This document shows, piece by piece, positions 10,600 through 21,499 of a DNA stretch of 64,000 nucleotides. Numbering within the stretch: the stretch's first letter is position 1; every line of letters begins with the position of its first letter. A program made the translations under genes and the position numbers. Location of the stretch: positions 1,687,501 through 1,751,500 of the forward strand of contig WPIO01000053.1 in NCBI GenBank assembly GCA_009760855.2, in the 5' to 3' direction. The notes under the pieces were generated by a model that had not been told where the DNA came from, did no database searches, and saw only the letters and a list, made by a program, of their open reading frames with translations. The stretch comes from Cristatella mucedo. Lineage: Eukaryota > Bryozoa > Phylactolaemata > Cristatellidae.

Positions 10600-12505
10600 A
10601 CGGCAAGCCAACCCACCTAGGGCCTGACTACGGCCTTTTTTAAAGTGCTGGGACATGACCTTAGGCAAATGACCTATTTATTAATTATCCGTTATATAAT
10701 TATATCTTTGCAGCAAATGTAAGCGTCTAGAAAGAGATTAAGTTCTCTGAGGGCCCTTTATCAAGTAAATAATAATAATAATAATAATTATTATTATTAT
10801 TATCATTAAGTTAGCTATGAATGGCAGCCACAGATCGGCGAATCGGAGAGGCCGGGAAGTAGGAAGTAGGCTCAAAATATCAATTGTTGTCTTCCTTGAT
10901 TGGTATATGAACTTCGGTGCGATGTCACTAGTGTCCTCCTTGAATTCAGACATCGAGGTTCTGTGTGGAATTGAGGGACAGAACTCTATGGCTATTTAGC
11001 CATCTCAACGATGGACTCCCTGATCTCGTATTTCTTCTTGACAGAGAAGCTATAGAAGCGATGCGCTAGATCATCACAGGGATCATTTGCCAAGGAGCTA
11101 ATCTGTGAGCAGCTAAGGAGGTGGTTGATCATCCGCATCCAAATAATTCCTATTTTGCGCCGTTGATTCAACCATGTTTTCATTGAAGCTAGGCTTGGCC
11201 TCTAATACGGTCGATTAGTAAGATCTACAATAGTCTTTGTAAGCCATACGATGCACAGTCAGTCCTGATCTTTCGGAAGTTTTTTCAAGGTTGGGCTTAG
11301 TAGACCTAGCTATTTTAATGTCTGAGGTAAAACATCAGCCGTCTGGGCGAGGGCGAAATGTGTGATTAGTCAGAGGTACAACCTCGTCGAGCATATCAGC
11401 TACTTTCTTGTTGTAGCGATCTACCTATAATGGCAGGTCGAACGGAGGATTGAGCAGTAGAGACGGAGCAGATAGTCTCGCACGGACCGCATCAATGTCA
11501 ACGGTCTCGATGTTTCGCAATTTGCATAAGACTTTAGATGAGGATGAGAAAGGGCTCACATTGTTAACTGAATGAGATCTGATGTGGTCAGATAAGCAGG
11601 ATTTGGTAAATATTGATGGTGACAAACTGACTGCGGTTGTATGAGAAAGTATGGTCAACTGCGTGACCCTTGATGTGAGCAGGCACATGCACATGAGCCA
11701 GAAGAGACGGTGAGTCAGTCAGTGCACACAATTTAGTGATAAAGGCTTTAAATGAGTTATCAAAATGTACGTCAAAATCACCCAAAATGAGGAAAGATTG
11801 ATGGCAACTCCACCTTCAGTTTTAATCGATCTATTAGCGGTAAAGATGGATAAACCAGTCCGGTTAGCGTCTTTAATTTTCTGGTAGTTTAACAATTTTA
11901 GCCAAGATTTAGGCAAGACAAGCAGGTCGAGACCTTCTGTAAAAATAGGTTTGCTCGTTACTTGGGGTTTATTGCACGTTGAGCAACAAATCCAAAGACA
12001 AACGTTAAGTTGGGTCAACGAAGTTATAACATGCAATAGGACCACTAAGTTGAAGAGATTCCCAGTGAAGCTCTTGAGTTTTAACGTGCTCGGCGATTCG
12101 AGACAATTCTTGGGAATACAGGTTTAGCAGGTGCTTCGTAGCTTTGTGCTCCTGCAAATGGCAGCAACTTGGCTCAGCGTCGGCTCCAGGGTGCTTTCAT
12201 TTTATCCATTCACAATTCAAAAACTTTAGCGACAGCAGTACTATCTCCGAATGCATTTGAACTACGATAACGAAGCTATAATAGGTATGCACGATCATAA
12301 CTCACATGCAGGTTACTAACCGCAGGCTAGATCGACCCGGCAGCCCGAGGCGATGAAAGTTTAGATGTTCATAGACTCGTAATTTCTCATGTATTACGGG
12401 CAATCAAAAAAGGATCAGCTTTAAGCACATCTTAGCTGTATCGATTTCCTTATACGATGTTTGCAAGAAATTTGGTTTTCCGAAGAATGCTGCAACGGAC
12501 AGCGA
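10600..12505 (-). mobile_element. LINE A copy: 5' end, endonuclease and linker, no RT
   Basis: In element orientation it runs from the 5' region (12505) through a frame-broken endonuclease (11590-12045, with recognisable GDFDVHFDNS and PKSWLKLLN) to the linker, ending at the GTGGCCTGACTAC-like block near 10620. The RT domain is absent. It is interrupted by a LINE A tail on the opposite strand at 10699-10806. Confidence 0.8.
10699..10806 (+). mobile_element. Nested LINE A tail ending in an (AAT)n(ATT)n palindrome
   Basis: CTTTGCAGCAAATGTAA, the hairpin and TCAAGT are followed by about seven AAT and then six ATT units, forming a long inverted repeat. The flanks rejoin as LINE A linker sequence (TATTAATTAT before, GCTATGAATGGCAGC after), as in the uninterrupted copy near 19105-19140. 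Confidence 0.8.
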
Positions 12506-12544
12506 ACGTATGTGACGTAATGTTCAATAATATATCTCCGTATG

Positions 12545-12905
12545 TAGCTCCACAAAGCAATAAAGACTCTGTGGATTTTACGCAGGAGAGTTTTTCATAG
12601 TGCACTCACGGCCTAAGTGGCACATTCGGAGCCAACAAACTTCATCTCCCGCAACGAAGAGAAAGTGGAAAGCATAACAGAGTCATTAGTGCAGTTGACC
12701 TAGTGAGTAGCAGGGAAGTAGCAGCTCAGGACCGCTGAAAACGGTGGGCCATAGGCGGCAGCAGGAGAGTAGTTGTCGTTGCTTGAGAAGTGTGGAAATA
12801 AGTTCCGCAGTCGAGGACCTGCAGGACTCAAGCTTCTGTTGCCAACGGTCTTTAAGCGGAGGAATGGAACAGCTGATTCTCTTGATGTGATAACAATAAA
12901 CTCCT
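12545..12905 (-). mobile_element. LINE B 3' end fragment
   Basis: It begins with the family 3' end (TAGCTCCACAAAG...AAAGACTC) and continues through GAAGCATAACAGAGTC, GTAGCAGCTCAGGACCG and CAACGGTCTTTAAGCGGAGG. It is 5'-truncated at about 12905. Confidence 0.8.
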
Positions 12906-13124
12906 TGGTGAGCTTTAAAATCTGGCCATAGAATTCGGTAAAGAAAGCCTCACTGCAGCACCCACCGTGGTGGTTCAGTAGTGATCGTCGGAAGATAAGT
13001 CGGATCCACCCTCTTTAGATAGTTCCTCGCTTACCAAGCTTCTATAGTGCTACGCTCACTCGGCCACTTCGTTGTCGTTTGGTTAATACTAGTGTTAGCA
13101 ATGCGGCAGAAAATGTCAAAGAAT

Positions 13125-13330
13125 TACGTCCTGCTCAACTCAGCTCTGCTGACCAATCGACGTTACCTGTCGTAGGAGACGCCATAGCGGTCGAACAGCC
13201 GCTTCTAAAGCTCAAGCCAGCTGAAAGCAGCGAAGCACCATCTCCTGACCGAGGCGGTGCTGAGACGGGTTAGGGTCACACGAGTGATTCAGTGAGCTAA
13301 GCTTACCGTAAATACCATAGACTCCGAAGC
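13125..13330 (-). pseudogene. SMYD4 pseudogene fragment (SET core)
   Basis: Read on the minus strand it gives SSLNHSCDPN, then a degenerate segment containing EMVLRCFQ, then with a frame change LFDRYGVS. These are the NHSCxPN, MVLRCLQ and LFDCYGVS segments of the intact paralogues in the same order. It contains stops and at least one frameshift, and nothing before or after the SET core is recognisable. The aspartate in NHSCDPN matches paralogue 3 rather than 1 or 2. Confidence 0.8.
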
Positions 13331-13867
13331 AGAGCCAACCAATACCAACTCTGCCTCGAGTGCGTAAAGGCGTGGCTCCTGACGTCTATATTAAAACGCA
13401 GCCTCTTTTTTAAATAGTTGGTTAAGATTCTTGGATTGAATAAATCAAATTAGTTGCAAATATGAAAATATAAAAAACGGTCTTAAGTGCTTCTTTAGTA
13501 TAGTCATCAATAATTCAGTAAAACCACAAAAATTAATTTAGTGCTAAGCAGGCTAGGTGTCTTGGCAGCAATATTTAAATCTTCATTACATTTCTGTACG
13601 CAAGGGGTGGCCACCGTACATCATATCATGCAAAAGGACAACTTAGAATGCATAGCAGAGACAGGAGGGAAGGCCTGGTTGATCACTGGAGAACCACTGC
13701 AAGGATTTGAGTGCTTAGTTATTATTGAAGCGTGCTAGAAAGTTTCATCAGTGCTGAGCAAACTTTTTTGTCACCAATGGTCATTTGAAAAATTATGGAA
13801 CTGACATCATATGGTCCTGATGACACAAAGAAGTGCACATTTTTGCAGTAGTTCAGCAAGTAATACT
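13331..13867. other. Unassigned sequence
   Basis: AT-rich with short open frames only; no repeat family or gene recognised. Confidence 0.4.
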
Positions 13868-14462
13868 GATATTAATAATAATGCACTTGATAAAGCCCCC
13901 TCGGAGAACTCAATCTCTTTCTAGGTGCTTTACATTTGCTGCAAAGGTAAAAGCGATTGAATGGGGAAAAATATCAAGCTTTATAAACAACATGAATGAC
14001 ATGGTTATGGGTGACATGCACAGGGTCAGCATGCAAATGTGGTTAGTGGCAGCATGCACAGTGTCAGCACGCATAGGCACATGAAGGACGAATCATGGGG
14101 ACCCACTAAATGCTGTCCTAAATAGGTGTTTTTAAGTTCCTTTTAAATGTGGTCAGGTCAGGGGATGTTCTGACGCAAGTCGGGAGGAATTTCGAGGCTT
14201 TGGGAGCATGCGAACTAAATGCACCTTCTCCAAAGGATTTGAGGTTTGTATGGGGTATTGGCAAACTATTGGATTCCGAAAAGCAGGTGGTACGATGCTT
14301 GGCTTGGTGGGGGAGTAGATCTGAGAGATAGGCTGGAGCCAAATAATGAAGTTATCTAAAAGTGAGCAAGAACAACTTGAATTCGATCCGTTGCTTGACT
14401 GGTCGGCAGTGCAGGTCGGCGAGAAGTGGAGTAACGCGGCAACTGCGAAGCTCACGACGGAT
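13868..14462 (-). mobile_element. LINE A 3' portion (tail, 3' UTR, RT C-terminus)
   Basis: AAT units and the hairpin (AAAGCCCCCTCGG...) are followed by the CAGGGTCAGCATGCAAATG and GTCAGCACGCATAGGC blocks. Degenerate RT C-terminal sequence follows up to GGCGAGAAGTGGAGTAACG. It is truncated at 14462. Confidence 0.85.
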
Positions 14463-14467
14463 AAACC

Positions 14468-14610
14468 TGACAGTATTTACATTAGGGGTCATGAAATTAA
14501 CCGGTTTTTTTACAGAAACCAAAGACTAGCACAGCCCGTTATTCTCAAATTCTGTACGTCTGACCACGTGCAGATTTCATCACGTCTACAGCCTGAGCAC
14601 CCTCAAAATT
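14468..14610 (+). mobile_element. Possible LINE A-like endonuclease fragment, opposite strand
   Basis: The plus frame reads IYIRGHEINRFFYR...SDHVQISSRLQ, which resembles THIKGHTLDQIFSYN...SDHLQISFNL of the LINE A endonuclease (SDH motif). It is diverged and abuts the minus-strand copy ending at 14462. Confidence 0.4.
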
Positions 14611-14950
14611 AAATGTTGCCTGTGGATTGTGAAACCTGAAGATCTTTTACAATAATACTGTCCACTCAAAAATATCTTCTTCATACCTGCTTCCCAATAC
14701 AGCTTCTTTCGACCCGATGACAGGAGCTGGTTTTGACGTTTTTACCAAACAGGTTAAAAAAATTACGATACTATACTTGAGTGATTGACCAAAAATCTCA
14801 ATCACAAATTTTGCATGGCTTGAGCTATAGTACTAGCAGTTGAGTCAAGAAGACATTTAGCCTTGCTTAGGGCCGCTCTTAAAATCCTACAGCCACTGCT
14901 TCTCAGAGTTGTATTCCAATTCCAAGCAGAAATTGTAGCTTCTCTAGCAA

Positions 14951-15290
14951 CTAAAAATCATTCATTCGTTGAATTGCATAAATCATTAAGGCTATCATAA
15001 ATACGAAGCCTATATCAATCACTCGCATCCAATCCAAATCTGAACGTTTGACAAGGTTGCTATTATTATAGATCAGCAATAGCGGGAAAGATATCAAGAA
15101 CAGCTGGTCCCCTCGGACAGTGTTATCTTGAATCCTTTGACGAGCAGTTTCACTAACTAAGAGAGTAGGAGGTCTGTTAGGTGTGATTGTTAATGCCAAA
15201 AAAACTTCGCTCTGCAAATTTGTTTCCGCCTGACCACTAACATAATAAGCACTTTCCAAACTCGATAAATTGTTCGCTGTTTAACAAATA
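14951..15290 (-). CDS. Possible last exon of an unrecognised membrane protein gene
   Basis: The minus frame is open from an acceptor-like TTTGTTAAACAG (about 15280) to a stop at 14951. It has two hydrophobic stretches (LFLISFPLLLIYN and GFVFMIALMIYAI) near the C-terminus and a polar N-terminal part. No ATG starts it. I do not recognise the family. Part of this exon boundary and the adjoining sequence are duplicated at 17150-17432. It may be an exon, a remnant or chance. Confidence 0.22.
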
Positions 15291-15540
15291 TATACTATCG
15301 GGTAATTAAACTAAATGATCAACTACAATTACTAGATTTACCGGAATAAACACTGTTAGGTTTTTATCACTGTAACTAGGCCAGTGTCTTAATGGAACAT
15401 CCGAAATAGTAACGCTTACTCTAAAATGACAATAGTGCAATCTTATCCCTGCCCTTGTTGTATATAATATTATTGTTACTCTTAAACTTATCTTAAAGCA
15501 ATACCAACTCCCTAATTTTCGAACATTCTTATATTCATAA
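15230..15540. repeat. Duplicated low-copy segment, copy 1
   Basis: It matches 17150-17432 in the same orientation (TTTACCGGAATAA, AAAATGACAATAG). Its right part (GCAATACCAACTCC) matches 21575-21605 on the far side of the main LINE A. The second copy was therefore split by the LINE. Confidence 0.65.
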
Positions 15541-16000
15541 CCCGTTTGGCGTTTCTCTTAGAAAGGGCACTATAAACCCGTCCTTTCTTCCCAGGACATT
15601 CAATCCTAAAATGTCCTTCTATTAGTTTCTTGCAAACTTTACCGGAGCAAAACTTCCGCTTTGGAAATCTGAATTTTGGTAAAAAAATCCTTGAACGTGC
15701 GGCTATTTCTGTATCACACTTGTCAATGATTTCGAATATAAACTTGCAAACAACATTATCATGATCCCTAACCACCTCAGATACCTTAAGATCGTTCCAT
15801 ATAGAACGTGTGCATGTCTAAATATTCAATTTTCAATCCGCGCGGATGCGGATGAAATTCTAGATTTAACTGTTGACTTACTAGTTTCCACAGCTACCGG
15901 ATTAATCATAAAATATTCTGAAGTCGATGTATCTAAGACAACTTTTTTCCCTAGAAGACTGTTTTTTTCGTTAGATAACTTAGCTATGTACCTCTAACAT
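15512..16000 (-). CDS. Possible exon(s) of an unrecognised gene
   Basis: On the minus strand an open frame of about 100 codons ends at 15512 (SIWNDLKVSEVVRDHDNVV..., then a basic region with six cysteines). Upstream a second frame (about 15845-16000) reads SEYFMINPVAVETSKSTV before a stop. Codon content looks protein-like, but no domain is recognised and no splice sites were fixed. It may belong with 14951-15290 as a decayed or multi-exon host gene. Confidence 0.2.
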
Positions 16001-16047
16001 CACTAGCTTTCCTAAAAATTCTATACCAGTTCGTTCTACACAGAAAT

Positions 16048-16337
16048 TTGTTGATATACTCTATTAAGACGGCATCATATAACAACTCCTACAGCAGATT
16101 GCCGCAGGAGATCCGTCGCGAGACATTTCTGGCCTTGAGCTGCTTTCGGCATGACCTGGTAAGAACGCCGCGGCCGAGCTCTTCTGGGCATCCGTTCAAT
16201 TCCAAGACGACACGACGATACGTCACCCTCGTCAGTGGCCTACTGGAATGAGCAGCGGCGGCGGACGCTAGGCAGACGCGACGCACAAATGCTCGAATCC
16301 AGAGTTCGCGACTGCTTTTGATGTAGAGACCTACCAT
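16048..16337. other. GC-richer block, unassigned
   Basis: Overlapping open frames exist on both strands. The plus frame has LPQEIRRETFLALSCF, faintly like the C-terminal end of LINE reverse transcriptases (WNSLP...), but too short to call. Confidence 0.2.
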
Positions 16338-16407
16338 CCAGCCTTTCCCGTCTGAAGACGCTGCTCATTTGCCAGTGGCTACCGGCGGTTGCAGGTGTTC
16401 GAATGTA

Positions 16408-16650
16408 ATAATAATAATAATAATAATAATTCACTTGATAAAGCGCCCTCACAGAACTTAATCTCTCTCTAGGCGCTTTACATTTGCTGTAAAGTGAAAT
16501 GCAATTGAATGGTAAGTAAAATCATGCTTGAAAAAACAAACGAAATGAATAATATGGTTAGGGTGACATGCACAGGGTCAGCATGCAAATGTGGTTAGTG
16601 GCAGCATGCACAGTGTCAGCACGCATAAGCACATCAAGGACGTATGGTGC
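16408..16650 (-). mobile_element. LINE A 3' end (tail and 3' UTR only)
   Basis: Eight AAT units, the hairpin with both arms, then AATGGTAAGTAAAATCATGC and GTCAGCACGCATAAGCAC. It is truncated before the RT. Confidence 0.85.
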
Positions 16651-16911
16651 AATGTATGCTGCAAACGTAAAGTGCGCCTGAGGAGATGCTCCATTCTGAG
16701 TTAACTAATCAGAAGGCGTACCCTGAAATGCCTCAGTATTGCACGCCCTGCAGTACTGAGGCCGCTCTCGTCCTTAGATTGGAGTCCATAATCCCGCGGT
16801 ATTTTGTTAGCCTACACTCTAACAGGCAATTCAATCGGATCCACGTTCGCATTAAATGCAGTTACAGCAGCCGAAACGTATGGCTAGAATTTGTATAGCC
16901 GCTCTGGTTTG

Positions 16912-17040
16912 GCCCAGTGTTCAAGGTGCTCGCCCCGACCACCGTTCGGTCGAGATCGTGGGCTCGGCCCCATGATATATGTGAAGTGCCTGAATAGATT
17001 TAGTTCTCTTAGGGTGCTCGAAAAATGAACTATACTTAAA
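16912..17040 (+). mobile_element. SINE-1 copy
   Basis: GGTTTGGCCCAGTGTTCAAGG head, a GGGCTCGGCCCC block where the B box should be, then GAAGTGCCTGAATAGATTTA and the shared tail. More diverged than the copy at 31525. Confidence 0.8.
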
Positions 17041-17049
17041 TGAATATAG

Positions 17050-17104
17050 AAATATATTTTATATATATATGTGTGTGTGTGTATATATGTATTTATTTAT
17101 TTAG
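17050..17104. repeat. TA/TG/TTTA microsatellite
   Basis: Runs of TA, then TG, then TA and TTTA units adjoining a SINE-1 copy. Confidence 0.9.
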
Positions 17105-17149
17105 TTGAGGCTGAAGAAACTATGCTTAACAAAAGCATTTGTGGATGAC

Positions 17150-17432
17150 TACTAACTTTAAAAGCACTATCCAAAAATGTCAAATTGTACATTACTTAAA
17201 AGATAGTATCGAGTGATTAAAACACCTAAATAATCAGCTCTAAATAACCAGCTCTAAATACTACATTTACCGGAATAAGCACTTTTAGTTTTATTAACAA
17301 CAGTAATTAAGCCAGCGTCCTAATATGGCATTGTAAATAGTGTGGCTTACTTTAAAATGACAATAGGGCAATTGTTTCCCGGTCCTCCGTGTATGTAACA
17401 TGATTGTTATTCAGAAACCTATCTATCTTTTA
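17150..17432. repeat. Duplicated low-copy segment, copy 2 (left part)
   Basis: Same orientation as 15230-15540. Its last ~40 bases (CCGTGTATGTAACATGATTG...CAGAAACC, 17388-17428) reappear inverted at 21503-21541, on the other side of the main LINE A copy. Confidence 0.65.
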
Positions 17433-17666
17433 TATATAATAATAATAAGAATTCACTTGATAAAGCGCCCTCAGAGAACTTAATCTCTTTTTAGGCGCTT
17501 TACATTTGCTGCAAAGTGATACGCAATAGAATAGTAAGTAAAATCATGCTTGAAAAACAAACAAAATGAATAACATGGTTAGGGGTTACATGCACTGGGT
17601 CAGCATGCAAATGTGGTTAGTGGCAGCATGAACAGTGTCAGCACGCATAAGCACATCGAGGACGAA

Positions 17667-19022
17667 TCACAGGGACCCACTAAATGCTGTCCTAAATAGG
17701 TATGTTTTTAAGTTTCTTTTAAATGTGGTCAGGTCAGGGGATGTTCTGATGCAGGTCGGGAGGGAGTTCCAGGCTGTGGGAGCATACGAGCTAAATGCAC
17801 GGTCTCCAAAGGATTTAAGGTTTGTACGAGGTATTTCTAGACTGTTGGATTCCGAAAAGCGAGTGGTACGATGCTTTGCCTGATGGGGTAGTATATCTGA
17901 AAGATAGGCTGGAGCCATAGAATGAAGAGACCTAAAAGTGAGCGACAAAACCTTGAAGTCAATACGTTGCTTGACTGGTAACCAGTGCAGGTCGGCGAGA
18001 AGTGGAGTAATGTGGCAACTGCGACGCTCACGACAGACACGCCTAGCTGCAGAGTTTTGCACCAGCTGCAATCGCCTGATCGCAAATGCTGGTAGGCCAG
18101 TAAGCAGTGAGTTGCAGAAGTCGAGACGGGATGTCACGAATGAATGGACCAACTTGGACGTGGTATATTTATCTAAACAAGCCCGAATTTTAGCAATGTT
18201 ATGAAGCTGAAAATTGGCGGATGTGACTGTGGAGCTGATATGGTCGTCTAACGAGAGGTCGTTGTGGAATATGACACCTAGATTTCGAGCTGATTCAACA
18301 GGAGATATGCTGGCAGAGCCAATTTTGAGAGTCAGCCTTTCCAATCTCTGGATCACACTGGGTTTGCCCATAACTAGTAACTTAGTTTTATCATCATTAA
18401 GTTTTAGAAAATTTGCTGCCATCCATGTGTGGATGCCATCAATGCATGCAGCTAGTGAGTTTAGAGAATTTGAGCTGCTCGAAGGTTGGGAGGGATCAAA
18501 GCAAAGGTACAACTGAGTGTCATCTGCATAGAAGTGAAAGCCTAGATTGTGCTTGGCAATCACATCAGCAAGAGGGAGAGTATAAACCGTGAAAAGAACC
18601 GGACCTAGCACAGAGCCCTGAGGTACTCCATATTTCAGAGATACTTCAGGTGATCTTTGTCCATTCACGTCAATACTCTGGAGTCTCCCACTGAGATAGG
18701 ACCTGAACCACTGCAGAGCAGTGCCAGTGATGCCCAGGCGAGATGAGAGGCGCTCTAGAAGAACTTTGTGATCGATGGTATCAAAAGCTGCCGAAAGATC
18801 AAGCAAAACAAACAGAGACACACTACCCATGTCTGCATTCCTAAGTAGGTCGTTGTATACTCTAAGCAAGGCTGACTCTGTGGAGTGATTAGCTCTAAAG
18901 CCAGACTGGAACTTACTAGCAAGGTGTGAGGTTTCGATATGCGAGTCCAGCTGGTCCGCCACGACCCATTCGAGTATCTTTGATAGGAACGGTAGAATGG
19001 AAACTGGGCGGTAGTTGCTCAA
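17667..19022 (-). pseudogene. LINE A reverse transcriptase domain (451 codons open)
   Basis: This is the largest intact piece of the element. It holds NYRPVSILPFLSKILE (residues 3-18), LDLSAAFDTIDH (74-85, first catalytic aspartate), GVPQGSVLGP (132-141), YADD (165-168) and the conserved C-terminal WLPVKQRIDFK and WNSLP blocks, and ends near the 3' UTR. It is separated from the upstream linker by a frame break near 19022-19064, so it is not part of a functional polyprotein. Confidence 0.92.
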
Positions 19023-19063
19023 GTTCTCTTGGTCAAGTGTAGCTTTCTTGAGAAGTGGCCTGA

Positions 19064-19825
19064 CTACAGCTTTTTGAAAGGTGCTGGGACATGACCTGAG
19101 GCTAATGACATATTAATTATGTCAGTTATGCATGGCAGCAGCAGATCAATGCAACGTAGGAGCACGACAGTGGGAACAAGGTCAAGAGGACTTGTTGTCT
19201 TCTTTGATTGAGATACGAACTTTAGGACTAGATCACTAGTGACCTGCTTAAGTGCAGGCATTGAGGTTCAGCCAGGAACCGTGGAACAGCATTCTAGTGG
19301 GGAGATTGTCATCGCAGGGATGGATTCCCTGATCTTGTCCATCTTCTGCACAAAGAATCGAGAGAAGCGATCGGCTAGATTATCATTAGGATCATCAGGT
19401 AAGGAGCTAATCTGGGAACGGTTGAAGAGATGGTTTATTCTCGACATCAGTATTTTTGGATTGTGCATCTGTGATTCAACAATGTTTTTATAAAAACTAG
19501 ACTTAGCCTTTGCTAGGATCGATTGGTACGACCCACAGTAGTCTTCATATGCCTGTGGTAGGACAGTTAGTCCGGATTTTGTGTATGCATTATCAAGCTT
19601 TCGTTTAGTAGACTTGGCTAGTTTAATGTCTGCGGTAAACCATAGGCAGTCTGGGCGGGGGCGAACAGTGCGCTTTGTCAGAGAGGCAAACTCGTCGCGC
19701 GTGTCAGCTAGTGTCGTGTTGAAGCTATCTACCAATGATGACAGATCGGATGGAGGATTGAGCAGCAGAGGTGAAGCAGATATTCTCGCACGGGCAGCAT
19801 CGAAGTCAAAGGTCTCGCAATTCAC
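19064..19825 (-). pseudogene. LINE A endonuclease-RT linker, broken
   Basis: Two open pieces (19268-19825 and 19064-19261) cover the region between endonuclease and RT. They are separated by a TGA where the copy at 44765-46600 reads CCSSVPDCTLK. The first piece overlaps the endonuclease frame by about 20 bases, marking a frameshift. Confidence 0.85.
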
Positions 19826-20750
19826 ATGTTATTTTAGAGGAGGATGTGGGCACACAGTATAGATTGAATGAGATCTGCAAGTGGTCAGATAAGCATGATT
19901 TGGTAATAATTGGTGATGACAAAGTGCAGTTATATGAGAAAATCTGGTCGAGTGTGTGACCCTTGATGTGGGTAGGGCCATGCACATGAGCCACAAGAGA
20001 CAATGAGTCAGGCAATGCACGGAATTCGGTGCTGAAAGCATCAGATAAGTTATCAAAGTGAACGTTGAAATCACCCATAACGAGGAAGGATCGATTTCTT
20101 GCACACAGAATCGAAATGAGATCGGAGAAATCTGAGATAAAGGAGGATTTGGTACCTGGTGGGCGATAGAGTACTGCCACTATCGGTAGCTTGTTTTCGG
20201 GTGAGACCAAGACATTTGATTCAAAAGATTGCTTCGAGGGTACCGCAAATGGCTTGAAGTTGAATTTCGAGCACACGACAATAGCAACTCCACCTCCAGT
20301 TTTGATTGATCTAGGGGTGTGAAGGAACGACAAACCAGATGAAGTTGCGTCTTTAATGTTCGGACAGTCTATCGATTTCAGCCAAGTTTCAGTTAGGGCG
20401 AGCAGGTCGATACCATTTTCAGAAATGAGGTCGCTTATTACTAAAGGTTTATTGCAAATTGAGCGAGGATTCCAAAGGCAAGCGTTAAGTCTGGCCGATG
20501 GGGTTACAACAGGCTTGATGACCACTAAGTTTGAGGAGCGTATGGGGGAGCGTGCTGAGCGGTTCGAGACAATGCTAGGAATACCGAACGATCGGGTACT
20601 CAGCTTGCAGTTCCCGCCCAACGAGCGGCGTCTGAGCTGGCGGTTCCGGCTACCGCGCCGGCTACAGGGTGCTTTTCTTTTGTTAATGCATAGTTCATGA
20701 ATCTTAGCAGCAACAATAATATCTAGGAATGCATTTGATATGTGATGACG
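19806..20750 (-). pseudogene. LINE A APE-like endonuclease domain
   Basis: AP-endonuclease motifs are in order: LNACLWNPRS, TETWLKS, YRPPG, GDFNVHFDN and SDHLQISF. The open frame continues upstream to 21005, but those first ~85 codons are read from the solo LTR insertion and are not element protein; the family N-terminus resumes at SNAFLDI. The frame shifts at about 19810. Confidence 0.9.
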
Positions 20751-20754
20751 AAGC

Positions 20755-21049
20755 TGTAGTCTAAATTGTCGTCGCGCGCGGCACAGCACGCCAGCCAACG
20801 AGGAACACCACCAGTTTATTTCCTCCACACTCACAGCCGGCGGAAGCACTACTGCCCGCTGCAAACGTCGCCCGCTTCTGTCCTCTGCTGTACCGGAACG
20901 CTGCGCTCTCATTCGTTGGCGCCGTTGCCAACGCCTAGCTTCGCTCCGATTGCCTAACCAGTGGCCGGGAGGGCCACCCAGCCTAGTACTGGCAGATAAC
21001 AACATTTAGGCGATGTCACCGACTGCGGTCTACATAAACAAAAACCACA
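20755..21049 (-). mobile_element. Solo LTR inserted in LINE A
   Basis: A 295-bp insertion, absent from the homologous LINE A copy (46360-46390, GACGAAGCGATAGCAGCTGC uninterrupted). It is flanked by a perfect 5-bp duplication GAAGC (20750-20754 and 21050-21054). Its ends are TG...CA (TGTAGTC...ACCACA). A minus-strand AATAAA at 20820-20815 suggests minus orientation. GC-rich; no internal coding sequence. Size, ends and duplication fit an LTR left by recombination of an LTR retrotransposon. Confidence 0.75.
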
Positions 21050-21354
21050 GAAGCGATAGCAGCTGCTGACGATCCTAATTAAAAAGCAGGTTACTAGCAG
21101 CTGGCGTAGCTAAGGCAGCCGTAGGCGTGGGGGACCCAGCAGCCCGAAGCGATAAGCGTTTAGATGTCCATAAGCACATAATTTCTTAAGCGCTACAGTC
21201 AAATAACATGCAGAATAACTTTAAACAGGTCTTAGCTGTATCGTTTCCGTATACGATGTTCGCAAGAACTTCGGTTTTCGGAAGAATTCTGCAACGAACA
21301 AGAAAGCACGTTAGAGAGCTCTATGTCAGGAGGCGAGAAAAAGGCGAGAAATAT

Positions 21355-21498
21355 ATACATATATATATATATCTATATATATATATATTTATTTATTTAT
21401 GTATTTATTTATGTATTTATGTATTTATTTATGTATTTATTTTTTATTTATTTATTTATTTATTTATTTATTTTTTTATTTATTTATTTTTTTATTTA
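21355..21498. repeat. TA then TTTA microsatellite
   Basis: TA units followed by about 110 bases of TTTA/TGTA units. Confidence 0.9.
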
Positions 21499-21499
21499 T

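Larger units (their letters stand above)
17437..21310 (-). mobile_element. LINE A, longest copy (L2/CR1-like non-LTR retrotransposon)
   Basis: In element orientation: 5' region (21310-20700), endonuclease, linker, reverse transcriptase, a 3' UTR with GTCAGCATGCAAATG and GTCAGCACGCATAAGC blocks, the hairpin AAAGCGCC...GGCGCTTT and an ATT tail (17437-17448). The RT has the L2-type LLDLSAAFDTIDH, GVPQGSVLGP and YADDTQLY. No ORF1 was recognised 5' of the endonuclease. The copy is dead: at least one nonsense codon and two frame breaks, plus a solo LTR in its 5' region. It is the reference used here for the other copies. Confidence 0.93.

Noticed and set aside
17938-18516. Plus-strand frames opposite the LINE A reverse transcriptase
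   Set aside because: Antisense to the RT; the same shadows recur in other LINE A copies such as 62300-62605.
20755-21005. N-terminal 85 codons of the LINE endonuclease frame as genuine protein
   Set aside because: They are read from the inserted LTR; the related LINE copy at 45769-46494 has a different N-terminus there.
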